Shown: in pieces, positions 51,305-60,077 of the stretch
Layout of the letters: each line of letters opens with the position of its first letter
Numbering within the stretch: position 1 is the stretch's first letter
From: a bacterium
Lineage (GTDB): Bacteria; Sysuimicrobiota; Sysuimicrobiia; Sysuimicrobiales; Segetimicrobiaceae
Assembly (NCBI GenBank): GCA_035307765.1
Contig: DATGHU010000034.1
Location: forward strand, 253,417 to 317,416
Length of the DNA: 64,000 bases
Direction: 5' to 3'
Position numbers and translations under genes: made by a program
Notes under the pieces: model-generated
What the model saw: the letters and a program-made list of their open reading frames with translations, nothing else
The model's database searches: none
Told to the model about the DNA's origin: nothing

Positions 51305-53053
51305 CTACGAGGCCGTGTCGTCCCGCCCGTAGGGAACCTGGGCCAACGCCTCCCCCAGCGCCCGCGCCAGCGGCGCCATCGTCTCCTCGTCGAAAGCAAA
51401 TCGGGCCCCGGCCGCTGCAAACAGGTCGGGCAGCGGGCGGCTCCCCCCCAGGGCCAGCGCCGCCCGGTATCCCTCGACGGCCTCGATCGGACTCGCCTGA
51501 GCCGCGCGCAGCCAGATCTGCAGCGCCCCTTGTTGGGCGACGCCGTACTCGATGTAGTAAAACGGGAGGAGAAAAATGTGAAGCTGCGCGTGCCAGGACG
51601 ACGCCAAGGCCTCCTCGTGCCCCGACCAGTCGAGCCAGGGAATGAAGCGCCGGTGGATGCTCAGCCAGGCGGCGCGCCGCTCTTTCGGCGTGTGGTCGGC
51701 ATGGGTGTAGAGCCAGTGCTGGAACGCGTCGACCGTCGCGATCCAGGGCATCCCCTTCGGCATGAGGATCCCTTCGAGGAGTGCGCGGAGCGCGCGCCGG
51801 GCGTCCTCCGCCTCTGGATAGATGGTGCCGAGGGAGGACGCACTCAGGAGCTCCATCCCCTGGGACGCGACCTCGGCGAATTCGATCGGGGCGTCTCGAT
51901 AGGCGAGGAGCGCCTGCTCGCGCGCGGCGAGTGCGTGAAAGGCGTGGCCGGCCTCGTGCAGCAGGGTGCGCACGTCCTCCGCCGGGGCGACGTTCGCGAA
52001 GATGAACGGCACCCGCCGCTCGGCGAGGGTCTGCTGGTACCCTCCGGGCGCCTTCCCCTTCCGCCGTTCCAGATCGAGGAGCCCCTCCTCGCGCATGAAC
52101 TGGAAAAACTCCCCGAACTCCGGCCGCACCCTCCCGAACACCGCCTCGCAGCGGTCGAGCAGGTCCGCCGTCCGTTCGAACTCCGGAAGCGGAGGGCGCC
52201 GGAGCGGGTCCACTTCGAGGTCCCATGGCCGCATCGTGTCAACGGCCAGGAGGCGCTGCCGCTCGCGGATGATCTCGCCGGCCAGCGGGACAAACAGCGC
52301 CGCAACCGCATCCTGGAACTGCCGGCACTCCGCCGGGCCGTAGTCGAACCGTTGGAGGGCGCGAAAGGCATAGTCGCGGTACGAGACGAAGCCGGCGTTG
52401 CGGGCGATCGCCAGCCGCACCTCTCGGAGCTGATCGAACAGGCCCTCCATCGCCTCCCGCTCCACGCCCCACCGTTCCTGGGTGAGCGCCCAGGTTTCTT
52501 GCCGGATCGCACGATCGGGATCTTGGAGGTACCGGGCCATCTCCTGCAGGGTGTGCTCGCGCCCGCGGTAGACGACCGTCATCGCGCCCCGCAGCTTCTG
52601 GTACTGTTGTCCCAGCTCTTCTTCCCGCACCTTCAGGGGGAGATTTTCCTCGCGATAGAGCGCCACGCGGGTTTCGACCCTGCGATCGAGCAGGTGGTAG
52701 TACGCGGGCAACGCGGCCCGGTGGGGCGTGTGCAGGTAGGCTTCGTCCAATCGCTGGGAGAGCGCCCGCCAGCGGGGCCGAACCTCACGGACGAAGTCGA
52801 GGAACGCCCGCTCCCGTTCCGGATCGTCGGTCTGGGAGGTCATGGCGATGTACAGACGGGCTCCCGCCTCCGACACGCAGGCGGCCAGCTCGCCGGCCTC
52901 CGCCACCCACTCCCGCAGCTCCTCGACGCTCCGGGGAGTGCGGCGCACCAGCGCGGTCCCGATTCGCTCGATCTCGGCCCACCGGCCGGCGTCGGCGTCC
53001 GGTGGCACGAACCGTCGGGGAAATGCCTTCCGCGGGTCAATCGTCGGCGGCAT
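51305..53053 (-). CDS. M3-family oligoendopeptidase (PepF-like)
   Basis: Zinc metallopeptidase that trims short peptides in the cytosol. 582 aa, helical throughout. The zinc motif is LLHEAGHAFHA (first His residue 366) with the third ligand Glu about 25 residues later (EFAEVASQGMELL). ATG 53053 follows GGAGGA by 7 bp. Stands before recR on the same strand, 44 bp away; there is no functional link apparent. Confidence 0.92.
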   Translation of the reverse strand: MPPTIDPRKAFPRRFVPPDADAGRWAEIERIGTALVRRTPRSVEELREWVAEAGELAACVSEAGARLYIAMTSQTDDPERERAFLDFVREVRPRWRALSQRLDEAYLHTPHRAALPAYYHLLDRRVETRVALYREENLPLKVREEELGQQYQKLRGAMTVVYRGREHTLQEMARYLQDPDRAIRQETWALTQERWGVEREAMEGLFDQLREVRLAIARNAGFVSYRDYAFRALQRFDYGPAECRQFQDAVAALFVPLAGEIIRERQRLLAVDTMRPWDLEVDPLRRPPLPEFERTADLLDRCEAVFGRVRPEFGEFFQFMREEGLLDLERRKGKAPGGYQQTLAERRVPFIFANVAPAEDVRTLLHEAGHAFHALAAREQALLAYRDAPIEFAEVASQGMELLSASSLGTIYPEAEDARRALRALLEGILMPKGMPWIATVDAFQHWLYTHADHTPKERRAAWLSIHRRFIPWLDWSGHEEALASSWHAQLHIFLLPFYYIEYGVAQQGALQIWLRAAQASPIEAVEGYRAALALGGSRPLPDLFAAAGARFAFDEETMAPLARALGEALAQVPYGRDDTAS

Positions 53054-53097
53054 CGGGATGTCCTCCGGAACGATGATGGCGTCGGGCCCGATCGAAG

Positions 53098-53697
53098 CTA
53101 CAACTCGCGGCGGCCTTCCAGCGCCCGCGCCAGGGTCACCTCGTCGGCGTACTCGAGGTCGCCGCCAACCGGCAGGCCGTGCGCGATCCGGGTCACCTTG
53201 ACCTCAAGCGGCTTAATGACCTTGGAAAGGTAGAGGGCGGTGGCCTCCCCCTCCACCCGAGGGTTCGTGGCGATGATGACCTCCCGCACCGTTCCTCCGG
53301 CAAGACGCCGCAACAGCTCGGCGATGCGGAGATCGTCGGGGCCCACCCCATCCAATGGCGAGATCGCACCCTGCAGCACATGATAGAGCCCTTTGAACTC
53401 CCGGCTCCGCTCCATCGCCGCGACGTCCCGGGGGTTCTCCACGACGCAGATCACGGATTGGTCGCGCCTCGGATCGGTGCACAGCGCGCACGGGTCGGCC
53501 TCGGTGATGTTCGCGCACACCGAGCAGTGACGGATCCGGCGCTTGGCCTCGAGGATCGCCGCCGCCAAGGCCTCTGCATCCTGCGCCGTCATCGAGAGCA
53601 TATAGAACGCCAGGCGCTGCGCGGTCTTGGGGCCGACCGTCGGCAGCTTGCTCAGCTCCTCAATCAGGCGGGCCAGCGGAGGGGCGTAGGTAAACAT
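53098..53697 (-). CDS. recR: Recombination mediator RecR
   Basis: 199 aa. N-terminal helix-hairpin-helix ([20 protein letters not shown]), four-Cys zinc finger ([16 protein letters not shown]), Toprim domain ([20 protein letters not shown]) and C-terminal Walker-B-like region ([14 protein letters not shown]). Works with RecF/RecO to load RecA on gapped DNA. Third gene of the classical dnaX-ybaB-recR cluster, 7 bp after ybaB. Confidence 0.97.
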   Translation of the reverse strand: MFTYAPPLARLIEELSKLPTVGPKTAQRLAFYMLSMTAQDAEALAAAILEAKRRIRHCSVCANITEADPCALCTDPRRDQSVICVVENPRDVAAMERSREFKGLYHVLQGAISPLDGVGPDDLRIAELLRRLAGGTVREVIIATNPRVEGEATALYLSKVIKPLEVKVTRIAHGLPVGGDLEYADEVTLARALEGRREL

Positions 53698-53704
53698 TCG
53701 GGCA

Positions 53705-54031
53705 TCACGGACCCAGGCCGGGGAGCCCGGGCGGCAGTTGTAGCCCGCCGGTCACCGCCTTCATCCGCTCCGCGGCGTGATCACGGGCCTTTCGGATGAC
53801 CTCACCGACGGCGGCGAGGATGAGGTCTTGGAGCATCGCGACATCGGCCGGGTCGACCACGCTCGGGTCGATCGCGATCTCAACGAGATCCCCCTGCCCC
53901 GTCGCCACGGCCCGCACCACGCCCCCGCCTGCGCTGGCCTCGACGCGCTCGCGTCCCAGCTCTTCTTGGACCCGAGCCATATCCGATTGCAGCTTCTGCA
54001 CCTGCTTCAGCATCTTCTGCATGTTAAACAT
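53705..54031 (-). CDS. YbaB/EbfC family nucleoid-associated protein
   Basis: 108 aa: helix ([20 protein letters not shown]), three-strand sheet with [18 protein letters not shown] and [18 protein letters not shown], then C-terminal helix. The family forms dimers that bind DNA. Lies between dnaX and recR as in most bacteria. Confidence 0.95.
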   Translation of the reverse strand: MFNMQKMLKQVQKLQSDMARVQEELGRERVEASAGGGVVRAVATGQGDLVEIAIDPSVVDPADVAMLQDLILAAVGEVIRKARDHAAERMKAVTGGLQLPPGLPGLGP

Positions 54032-54078
54032 GCGTCACTCCACTCCGGGCGAGCCATCGCGGGGCGCTCGCGAGCCGG

Positions 54079-55815
54079 TCACTCCGGGTGCCGGATCTCC
54101 CGCACGGGATTGCCGAACCGGCGCACGGCTTCCTGGACGAGCGCATCCCCCGGCGGGGACGACTCGGCCGCAGCGGCTTCGGGCGGCGGCTCGGTCTCTC
54201 CCAGCACCAGGCGAAGCCGGAGGGGAACCCCCACCACCACGGCCAGGAGCTCTTCGACGAGCCGGCGGTTCTTGATCTCGTGGAGGTTCTCGAGGTGGAA
54301 CTTGTGCCGGACCGCGAGGACGAGATCGGACCCCTCGACCGCCCTGGGCGCGCTCTCCAAGAGGAAGGCGTGGACGGAGCGGGTGCGTTGCTTCACCTCG
54401 TCCATCAGGCGCCCCCACCGGGCGAGGACGACCTCGAGGTCGACGCCCGTCGTCGCGCCCTCGCTCGGGCCCGCCGGGGACGGTGCCACCGCGGGGGCCG
54501 GGGCAGCGGCGATGGGTGAGGGCGCCGCCTCCGCGGCTTCACTTCGGGGCCCCCGCGGAGACCGCCGCGTACTCGGCCGGGCGGGCGGAGCACCCGGGCC
54601 GGGCGTCGGCGTCTCGTCCTTGGGGGGGGCCGGGGGCCGCTCGACCGCGGGCCGCGGAGCGGATCCAGACCCGCCCTGCCGCTCCAGCGCCTCGACCCTC
54701 GCCGCCAACCCCTCGATCGTCGCATCCACCTCGGGCCGGCTCAGCTTCAAGAGCGCCATTTCGAGCACGACCCTGGGCTGCGTCGCAAACCGCACCTCCG
54801 CCTCCGCGGCGGTGAGGATTCGGATCTGCTGCAGGATGGCGCCCGGCGTCAGTCGGGCGCTCTGCACGCGGAGCGTCTCCAGCCGGTCCTCGCTCGTTTC
54901 CACGATGGCGCGCGGATCCCCCACCACCGCCACCACGAGCAGGTCCCGAAAGTGCTCCACGAGGCTGCGGAGGATTTGTCGGACGTCTCTTCCCTCGGCG
55001 ATCACGCGATGGGCGATTTCGAGGCAGGCCGCCGCGTCCCCCGCGATCACGGCGTCGGTCACCTGATGGGCCACCTCCTCCTCGATCAGCCCCAGGACCG
55101 CCAAGACGTCGGCTTTGGTGATCCGGCCCTGACAGAACGCGCTGAGCTGATCCAGCACGCTCTCGGCATCGCGCAGGGCGCCGTCGGCGCTCCGGGCGAT
55201 GAGACCGAACGCATCGTCGGCGGCGGTGATCCCCTCGCTCTCCGCCATCGTCCGCAGCCGCTCGACGATCGCCGTCTGCGAGATCCGCCGGAAATCAAAC
55301 CGCTGGGTCCGTGAGGTGATCGTCGCCGGCAGCCGATGCGGTTCGGTGGTGACCAGAACGAATATCGCGTGGGGGGGAGGCTCCTCCAGCGTCTTCAAGA
55401 GCGCATTCGCCGCTTCCGAGGTCAGCATATGCGCTTCATCGATGATGTAGACCTTGTGCCGGCCTTCGACCGGCATGAGCTTGACCTTTTCCCGAAGGTC
55501 ACGAATCTCATCAATGCCCCGGTTGCTCGCGGCGTCGATCTCGATGACATCGAGCGAGACTCCGTTGCCGATCGCCTCGCAGATCGCGCACGTGTTGCAG
55601 GGTGTCGGGGTCGGCCCGTGCTCGCAGTTCAATGCCTTGGCCAGGATCCGGGCGGTCGTCGTCTTTCCGGTGCCGCGATGGCCGCAGAAGAGGTAGGCGT
55701 GCACGATGCGGTTGGCGGTGATTGCGTTCTGCAACGTGCGGGTGACGCGTTCCTGTCCGATCACATCGTCGAATGTCTGAGGTCGCCACTTCCGATAGAA
55801 GGAGACGTGCGACAC
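54079..55815 (-). CDS. dnaX: DNA polymerase III subunits gamma and tau
   Basis: Clamp-loader ATPase. Walker A GHRGTGKTTTARILAKAL, zinc-binding Cys in CEHGPTPTPCNTCAIC, Walker B VYIIDEAHML, sensor TTEPHRLPATITSR. Domain III follows, then a Pro-rich linker (about 385-450) and a tau-type C-terminal domain, so a full-length tau is made; no clear AAAAAAG-type slippage site for a short gamma was seen. The GTG at 55815 (SHVSFYRKWRP) is preceded by GAGGTG at 5 bp and is preferred over ATG 55845. Confidence 0.96.
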   Translation of the reverse strand: MSHVSFYRKWRPQTFDDVIGQERVTRTLQNAITANRIVHAYLFCGHRGTGKTTTARILAKALNCEHGPTPTPCNTCAICEAIGNGVSLDVIEIDAASNRGIDEIRDLREKVKLMPVEGRHKVYIIDEAHMLTSEAANALLKTLEEPPPHAIFVLVTTEPHRLPATITSRTQRFDFRRISQTAIVERLRTMAESEGITAADDAFGLIARSADGALRDAESVLDQLSAFCQGRITKADVLAVLGLIEEEVAHQVTDAVIAGDAAACLEIAHRVIAEGRDVRQILRSLVEHFRDLLVVAVVGDPRAIVETSEDRLETLRVQSARLTPGAILQQIRILTAAEAEVRFATQPRVVLEMALLKLSRPEVDATIEGLAARVEALERQGGSGSAPRPAVERPPAPPKDETPTPGPGAPPARPSTRRSPRGPRSEAAEAAPSPIAAAPAPAVAPSPAGPSEGATTGVDLEVVLARWGRLMDEVKQRTRSVHAFLLESAPRAVEGSDLVLAVRHKFHLENLHEIKNRRLVEELLAVVVGVPLRLRLVLGETEPPPEAAAAESSPPGDALVQEAVRRFGNPVREIRHPE

Positions 55816-55883
55816 AGAGGTCACCTCACGCAGGGTCCGGGTCATATTCGCCGAACCTTACCGGCACTCCTGGAGGTGCGGCG

Positions 55884-56789
55884 ATCGTCGAGCCACTCGA
55901 GTGGGTCATCCTTATCGTGACGCTGATCACGAGCGCGTGTGTCTTTGTCGACGGCCGAACGCGCCTGCCGAGAACGACCACGGCCATTTGGACCCTGGGA
56001 ACGTTTGTCACCGCTGGGCTCGCGTCTCCCCTTTATCTCCTGGCGCGGCCCTCACGCAACCCCAGTTGGGGGCTCGGCGAACTCGCTGCCCTTCCGCTCT
56101 TTTTTGTCTTGGCGGTGGCGCCGTCGGCGATGATTCTAGAAACCTTTGCGCTCCGGTTGGAAGTCTTTTCCTCGCTCGCCGTGATTGTCGCGCTTACCGT
56201 CGCCCAAAACGCGGTGTTCGTCGGTGCCGCCCTGTACGTCGTGCTGGTCAAGTACCGCCTCCCGCCGGACCGCATCGGCCTCGTCTCCCCCGCGGCGCCG
56301 CGCGTGTTCGTGCTGGCGGCGATCGCGTCGGCAACGGCCCTCGCGGGCAACTTCGTGGGACAAAACCTCACGGTCTTCGGGGCGGGGCTGGTCGTCGGAC
56401 AGAAGGCCGCCGCCGACCTGGTCGTCCGACAGGAGATCCGACTCCCGGTCTTCCGCATGCTGCAGCAGTTCCGCCACCCCGTTGACATCGCCACCCTGGC
56501 GGTACTGGTGGGCCTTGTCGTGCCGGTGGGCGAGGAAATCTTCTTCCGGGGGTTGACCTACGGGGCGCTGCGCCGCATGATGGGCCGGCCGCTGGCGATC
56601 GGCGTCAGCGCGCTGTTCTTCGCGGTGGCGCACCTCGAACCAATAGAATTCCTTCCGATCCTCATCCTGGGAGTGATCCTCGCCGCCCTGTACGAATACA
56701 ACAAGTCCCTCATCCCCTGCATGATCACGCACGCCGTCAACAACCTGGTTGCCTTGGCGCTGTTCTACCTGGCGCCGCCCACTCCCTGA
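55884..56789 (+). CDS. CPBP-family intramembrane metalloprotease; start unresolved
   Basis: Eight or so membrane segments. Conserved motifs PVGEEIFFRGLTYGALRR (EExxxR), ALFFAVAHLEPIEF (FxxxH) and ITHAVNNLVAL (HxxxN) mark the CPBP (CAAX protease and bacteriocin-processing) family. The best ribosome binding site, GGAGGTG (55872-55878), stands before ATC (55884) and GTC codons, not before a usual start. ATG 55773 is in frame but would overlap the start of dnaX on the other strand, and GTG 55917 falls inside the first membrane helix. The target is unknown. Confidence 0.82.
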   Translation: MVEPLEWVILIVTLITSACVFVDGRTRLPRTTTAIWTLGTFVTAGLASPLYLLARPSRNPSWGLGELAALPLFFVLAVAPSAMILETFALRLEVFSSLAVIVALTVAQNAVFVGAALYVVLVKYRLPPDRIGLVSPAAPRVFVLAAIASATALAGNFVGQNLTVFGAGLVVGQKAAADLVVRQEIRLPVFRMLQQFRHPVDIATLAVLVGLVVPVGEEIFFRGLTYGALRRMMGRPLAIGVSALFFAVAHLEPIEFLPILILGVILAALYEYNKSLIPCMITHAVNNLVALALFYLAPPTP

Positions 56790-56799
56790 AGCGTTCTTT

Positions 56800-57067
56800 G
56801 GCCGTGCACCCGCCGTCGACAGCACACTCCAGACGGTCCCCACGTAGCCAGCTCCGACCAGGTGATCCCGCGGCACACGAGACGCCTTACGTACCGTTGC
56901 TTCCTTCCGGACCTGGCGGGGTTGGTAAGATCTCGTTGCGCGGGACCCGGCCCTCCTTGCCGCTTGCGCGGGCCTGGCCCTGAAGCGTGAGGCCTCGGGC
57001 GGGAATTCAGCCCCGCTGTAGCGGGTTGCGGGTACAGGGAACCGCTAGCTCCCCGCCTAGCACGGCC
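56800..57067 (-). ncRNA. ffs: Signal recognition particle RNA, large bacterial (Alu-containing) type
   Basis: Domain IV hairpin contains CAGGTCCGGAAGGAAGCAA, the highly conserved Ffh-binding sequence. Its 5' domain GCTAGGCGGGGAGCTAGCGG and AGCGGGGCTGAATTCCCGCC is the Alu-type fold seen in Bacillus and Thermus. The 5' end GGCCGTGC (57060-57067) pairs with the 3' end GCACGGCC (56800-56807), giving helix 1 and a length of about 268 nt. Ends may be off by a few bases. Confidence 0.93.
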
Positions 57068-57073
57068 ACCTGC

Positions 57074-57079
57074 AGTATA
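57074..57079 (-). promoter_or_regulatory. -10 box of the SRP RNA
   Basis: TATACT on the minus strand, 7 bp before the RNA's predicted 5' end. A TTGGAC lies upstream but with a 23-bp spacer, so the -35 element is uncertain. Confidence 0.55.
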
Positions 57080-57225
57080 ACACATCGATCCACCCGCTCC
57101 GGGTCCAAGGATTGGAGCTCCAGGTCGACCCATTCCCGAAACTCAGGGAAAGCCGCAGGGGCGGCGCAGTGAAACGGCGAGACCGGACTCCCGCCCTGAA
57201 CGAGGCACTGCCCGCGGCCGGTGTG

Positions 57226-57687
57226 CTAGGGCTTGACGACCATCAGGTAGAGAACGATCAGCGGAAGGAGTGTGGCGATCCCGCCCCACATGGCCCACCG
57301 CGCGGACAGCCGCGCGAACTCGGGCGGGAGAACGCCCGTGCGCCGGGCCTCCTCGCTCACGCCGATCAGTCGGCGCTGTGTCGGGAGCAGGACGAAGACC
57401 CAGATCAGAACCGCCAGCCAAAACAGCCCCTGCCCCCACTCGAGCCAGCGCAGTCCGTGCAGCGGCCAGGGGCGCTTCCCGGCCATCGCGTAGCCGCCGA
57501 TCACGACCAGCAGCACCCCCGGCACGGTGAAGATCCAATCGGCGCGCGCCACCGTCCGCTGCGCAAACGCCACGGTCGCGAGATCCCCGGAACGATCGGC
57601 GCGCGTCTTCCACAACGCGGCGGTGATGATGTTCCCGACGAACAGGACGACGCCCAGGAGATGAAGGAATTTGAACGTCGCGTACAT
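57226..57687 (-). CDS. DUF2269 family integral membrane protein
   Basis: 153 aa with four membrane helices. LKFLHLLGVVLFVGNI-style opening (here FKFLHLLGVVLFVGNIITAA), ADWIFTVPGVLLVVIGGYA, GQGLFWLAVLIWVFVLLPTQ and IATLLPLIVLYLMVV match the DUF2269 family. Possibly a heme or redox-linked membrane protein by analogy with similar four-helix proteins, but this is not established. ATG 57687 is preceded by GGGGGG. Confidence 0.85.
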   Translation of the reverse strand: MYATFKFLHLLGVVLFVGNIITAALWKTRADRSGDLATVAFAQRTVARADWIFTVPGVLLVVIGGYAMAGKRPWPLHGLRWLEWGQGLFWLAVLIWVFVLLPTQRRLIGVSEEARRTGVLPPEFARLSARWAMWGGIATLLPLIVLYLMVVKP

Positions 57688-57718
57688 GTCGTTCCCCCCT
57701 GCGGCCCGAAGATGGGCC

Positions 57719-58240
57719 TTATAAGAAAATGTGGAACCGCTGCGGGGGCCAGTAAATCACGATGGCCTCACCGACGATGTTGCTTGTAGGCACGAACCCG
57801 AACGCCCGGCTGTCCTCGCTGTTGCCGCGGTTGTCCCCGAGAACAAAGATATCAGACTGCGGAACGACCTCCGGCCCATAATCCCCGTTGGTGGCGACGT
57901 GCAGATACGGTTCGCTGAGGGGCTGACCGTTCACGTACACCCGCCCTGCACGGATCTGCACCGTCTGGGAGGCCACGGCAACCACCCGCTTGATGTAATT
58001 CCGTGACATGTATGTCGGTGGGTGGAGGACGACGATCTCCCCCTGCCGAGGAGGGCGAAACCGATAGATGAATTTGTTCACCAAAACACGGTCGTGCGGC
58101 AGCAGATTGGGCTCCATGGAAAACTGCTCCACTTGGAACGCCTGGGCGACCGAGACCATGATGAAGTGGGCGAGGAGAAAGGCAACGATCAGTGTCTTGA
58201 GAAACTCGAAGGCGGCCCGACGGACTTCCTTGCCGATCAT
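57719..58240 (-). CDS. lepB: Signal peptidase I
   Basis: Removes signal peptides from exported proteins at the membrane. 173 aa, one N-terminal membrane helix (FLKTLIVAFLLAHFIMV). Catalytic Ser41 in QFSMEPNLLP and Lys84 in NYIKRVVAV; box E GDNRGNSEDSRAFGFV. Single-helix form, as in Gram-positive bacteria. Upstream of DUF2269, 31 bp away on the same strand. Confidence 0.95.
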   Translation of the reverse strand: MIGKEVRRAAFEFLKTLIVAFLLAHFIMVSVAQAFQVEQFSMEPNLLPHDRVLVNKFIYRFRPPRQGEIVVLHPPTYMSRNYIKRVVAVASQTVQIRAGRVYVNGQPLSEPYLHVATNGDYGPEVVPQSDIFVLGDNRGNSEDSRAFGFVPTSNIVGEAIVIYWPPQRFHIFL

Positions 58241-58413
58241 CTCGACCCTCGCTTCGTTACACGGTGGGAGGGAGGACGGCTCCCCGCCCTCCCCACGGCC
58301 GCGTGGTATTTGAGCGCTCTCTGCCGCTACAGGTCATTCTACCGTATTTGACCGGGGTTTCGGGGAGACCCCGAGATACGGGGCTCTCCTGCGGTCATCG
58401 CCGGTCGATTTCC

Positions 58414-58665
58414 TCAAGAGGCCGCGGGAGTCTTGTGCGGCTGCTCTTCCGCAAGGATCCGGCGGAGCCCCCGTTCTCCGTAGCGTGCGGCGATCGCATG
58501 GTTCCATCGCGTCCACTCAAACGGCCGCCCCCACGCCGTCGAGGTCATTTTGAGGACGTGCCTCCACAAACTGCTTCCACCATCGTGGGTAACCCTCTCG
58601 ATGGGCCTGCCACACATAGACAAAATGGTAGGCGTTGCACCGATCCACGTCTCACCCCACGGCAA
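58414..58665 (-). pseudogene. Frameshifted gene remnant
   Basis: Two minus-strand frames in succession look coding: NAYHFVYVWQAHREGYPRWW... (about 58660 to 58540) and then, shifted, TSTAWGRPFEWTRWNHAIAA... ending at 58414. Neither has a full-length context, and both are rich in Trp and Arg. This suggests a fragment of a lost gene; the family is not recognised. The rest of the 58241-58846 interval holds no gene I can support. Confidence 0.4.
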
Positions 58666-58846
58666 GAGGGATGACCCTCGTGGCGTCCTCGAGGGTACGG
58701 TAGCGAAAAAATCGTGAGGTGGCAATCCGAACGCCCCCGGGGGGCGTGAGGGGGTGGGGTTCGCTGGTGCCCCCACCGGCGAACCCAGGCGACCGCTTCG
58801 GTCGGGTGAGAACAGGAGACCGCCCTCCTCAGTGGAAGGGTACGGG

Positions 58847-60067
58847 ATGCCTAACGAAGGCTCGGCGCTGAGCGGCGTCCGGGTTGTCGATCTCACGCAG
58901 TTCGAGGCTGGCACCTCGTGCACTGAAACGCTGGCCTGGTTGGGAGCTGACGTGATCAAGGTGGAGCCGCCCGGTCGGGGCGAACAGGGTCGGGCCGCCT
59001 CCACTGACATCCCGGGCCTGGACTCCTACTATTTCCTGCTCCTGAACGCCAACAAGCGCTCGGTCACCCTCAACCTCAAACACCCTGAGGGGCGCCGCCT
59101 GCTCGGGCGTTTGATCGAAAAGGCGGATGTGTTCGTGGAGAATTTCGCGCCCGGGATCATCGAGCGTCTGGGGTTTGGCTATCATGACGTGCGCCGGATC
59201 AATCCCCAAGTCATCTACGCGCAAGTCAAGGGATTCGCGCCGGACGGTCCTTTCGGCAGCTTCCTCGCGTTCGACATGATCGCCCAGGCGACGGGTGGCG
59301 CGATGAGCCTCACCGGGGAACCGGGGGCCGCGCCCATCAAGCCGGGGCCGACGATCGGCGACACCGGGGCCGGCCTGCACCTGGCGATCGGCATTTTGGC
59401 CGCCCTCTTCCAGCGGGAGCGGACGGGCGTGGGCCAGCAGGTGGACGTGGCGATGCAGGAGGCCGTCATCAACTATTGTCGGATTTCATTTGCCCGCCAG
59501 CTGCTCACCGGCCGCGCGGCCGAGCGGTGGGGCAACCAAAGCCAGTTGGGGATGACGGCGCCCAGCGGTATCTACCCTTGTCGGCCCGGGGGGGCCAACG
59601 ATTACGTGTTCATCTACACCAGCCGGGCCGGCAATCACCAGTGGGAACGCCTGCTGAAGGTGATCGGCCGCGATGATCTGAAGGACGATCCCCGGTTCGG
59701 GGACCCCGTCCGCCGGGCCGCCAACGCAGCGGCGATCGACGAACTGATCTCCTCTTGGACCCGCCGGTACACGAAGCGCGAGGCGATGGAGTGCCTGGGC
59801 CAGGCGGGAGTGCCCGCGGGGGCGACCTTCGACACCCTGGAGTTGACCGAAGACGAACACCTGAACCGCAGGGAGGCCATTGTCAGCGTCGATCACCCAA
59901 CGAGAGGCCTGGTCAAGATGCCGGGCTGGCCGGTGAAGATGGAGCGCTCGCACGTGCGGGTTGAGGCGGCACCCCTGCTGGGTCAGCACAATCGCGAAGT
60001 CTACGCGGAGCTCCTTGGGCTGAGCGAGGATGAACTGGCCAGGCTGGGCGAAGCGGGGGCGATTTGA
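58847..60067 (+). CDS. CoA transferase, CaiB/BaiF (family III)
   Basis: 406 aa. LSGVRVVDLTQFEAGTSCTE opens the fold, IKVEPPGRGEQGR and LNLKHPEGRRLLGRLIEKAD follow, and AFDMIAQATGGAMSLTGEPG contains the catalytic Asp. Transfers CoA between organic acids such as formate/oxalate, carnitine or succinate. ATG 58847 follows GGAAGGG. A TPP-dependent lyase gene begins 10 bp downstream, so together they resemble the formyl-CoA transferase/oxalyl-CoA decarboxylase pair. Confidence 0.92.
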   Translation: MPNEGSALSGVRVVDLTQFEAGTSCTETLAWLGADVIKVEPPGRGEQGRAASTDIPGLDSYYFLLLNANKRSVTLNLKHPEGRRLLGRLIEKADVFVENFAPGIIERLGFGYHDVRRINPQVIYAQVKGFAPDGPFGSFLAFDMIAQATGGAMSLTGEPGAAPIKPGPTIGDTGAGLHLAIGILAALFQRERTGVGQQVDVAMQEAVINYCRISFARQLLTGRAAERWGNQSQLGMTAPSGIYPCRPGGANDYVFIYTSRAGNHQWERLLKVIGRDDLKDDPRFGDPVRRAANAAAIDELISSWTRRYTKREAMECLGQAGVPAGATFDTLELTEDEHLNRREAIVSVDHPTRGLVKMPGWPVKMERSHVRVEAAPLLGQHNREVYAELLGLSEDELARLGEAGAI

Positions 60068-60077
60068 GGGAGGGGCG

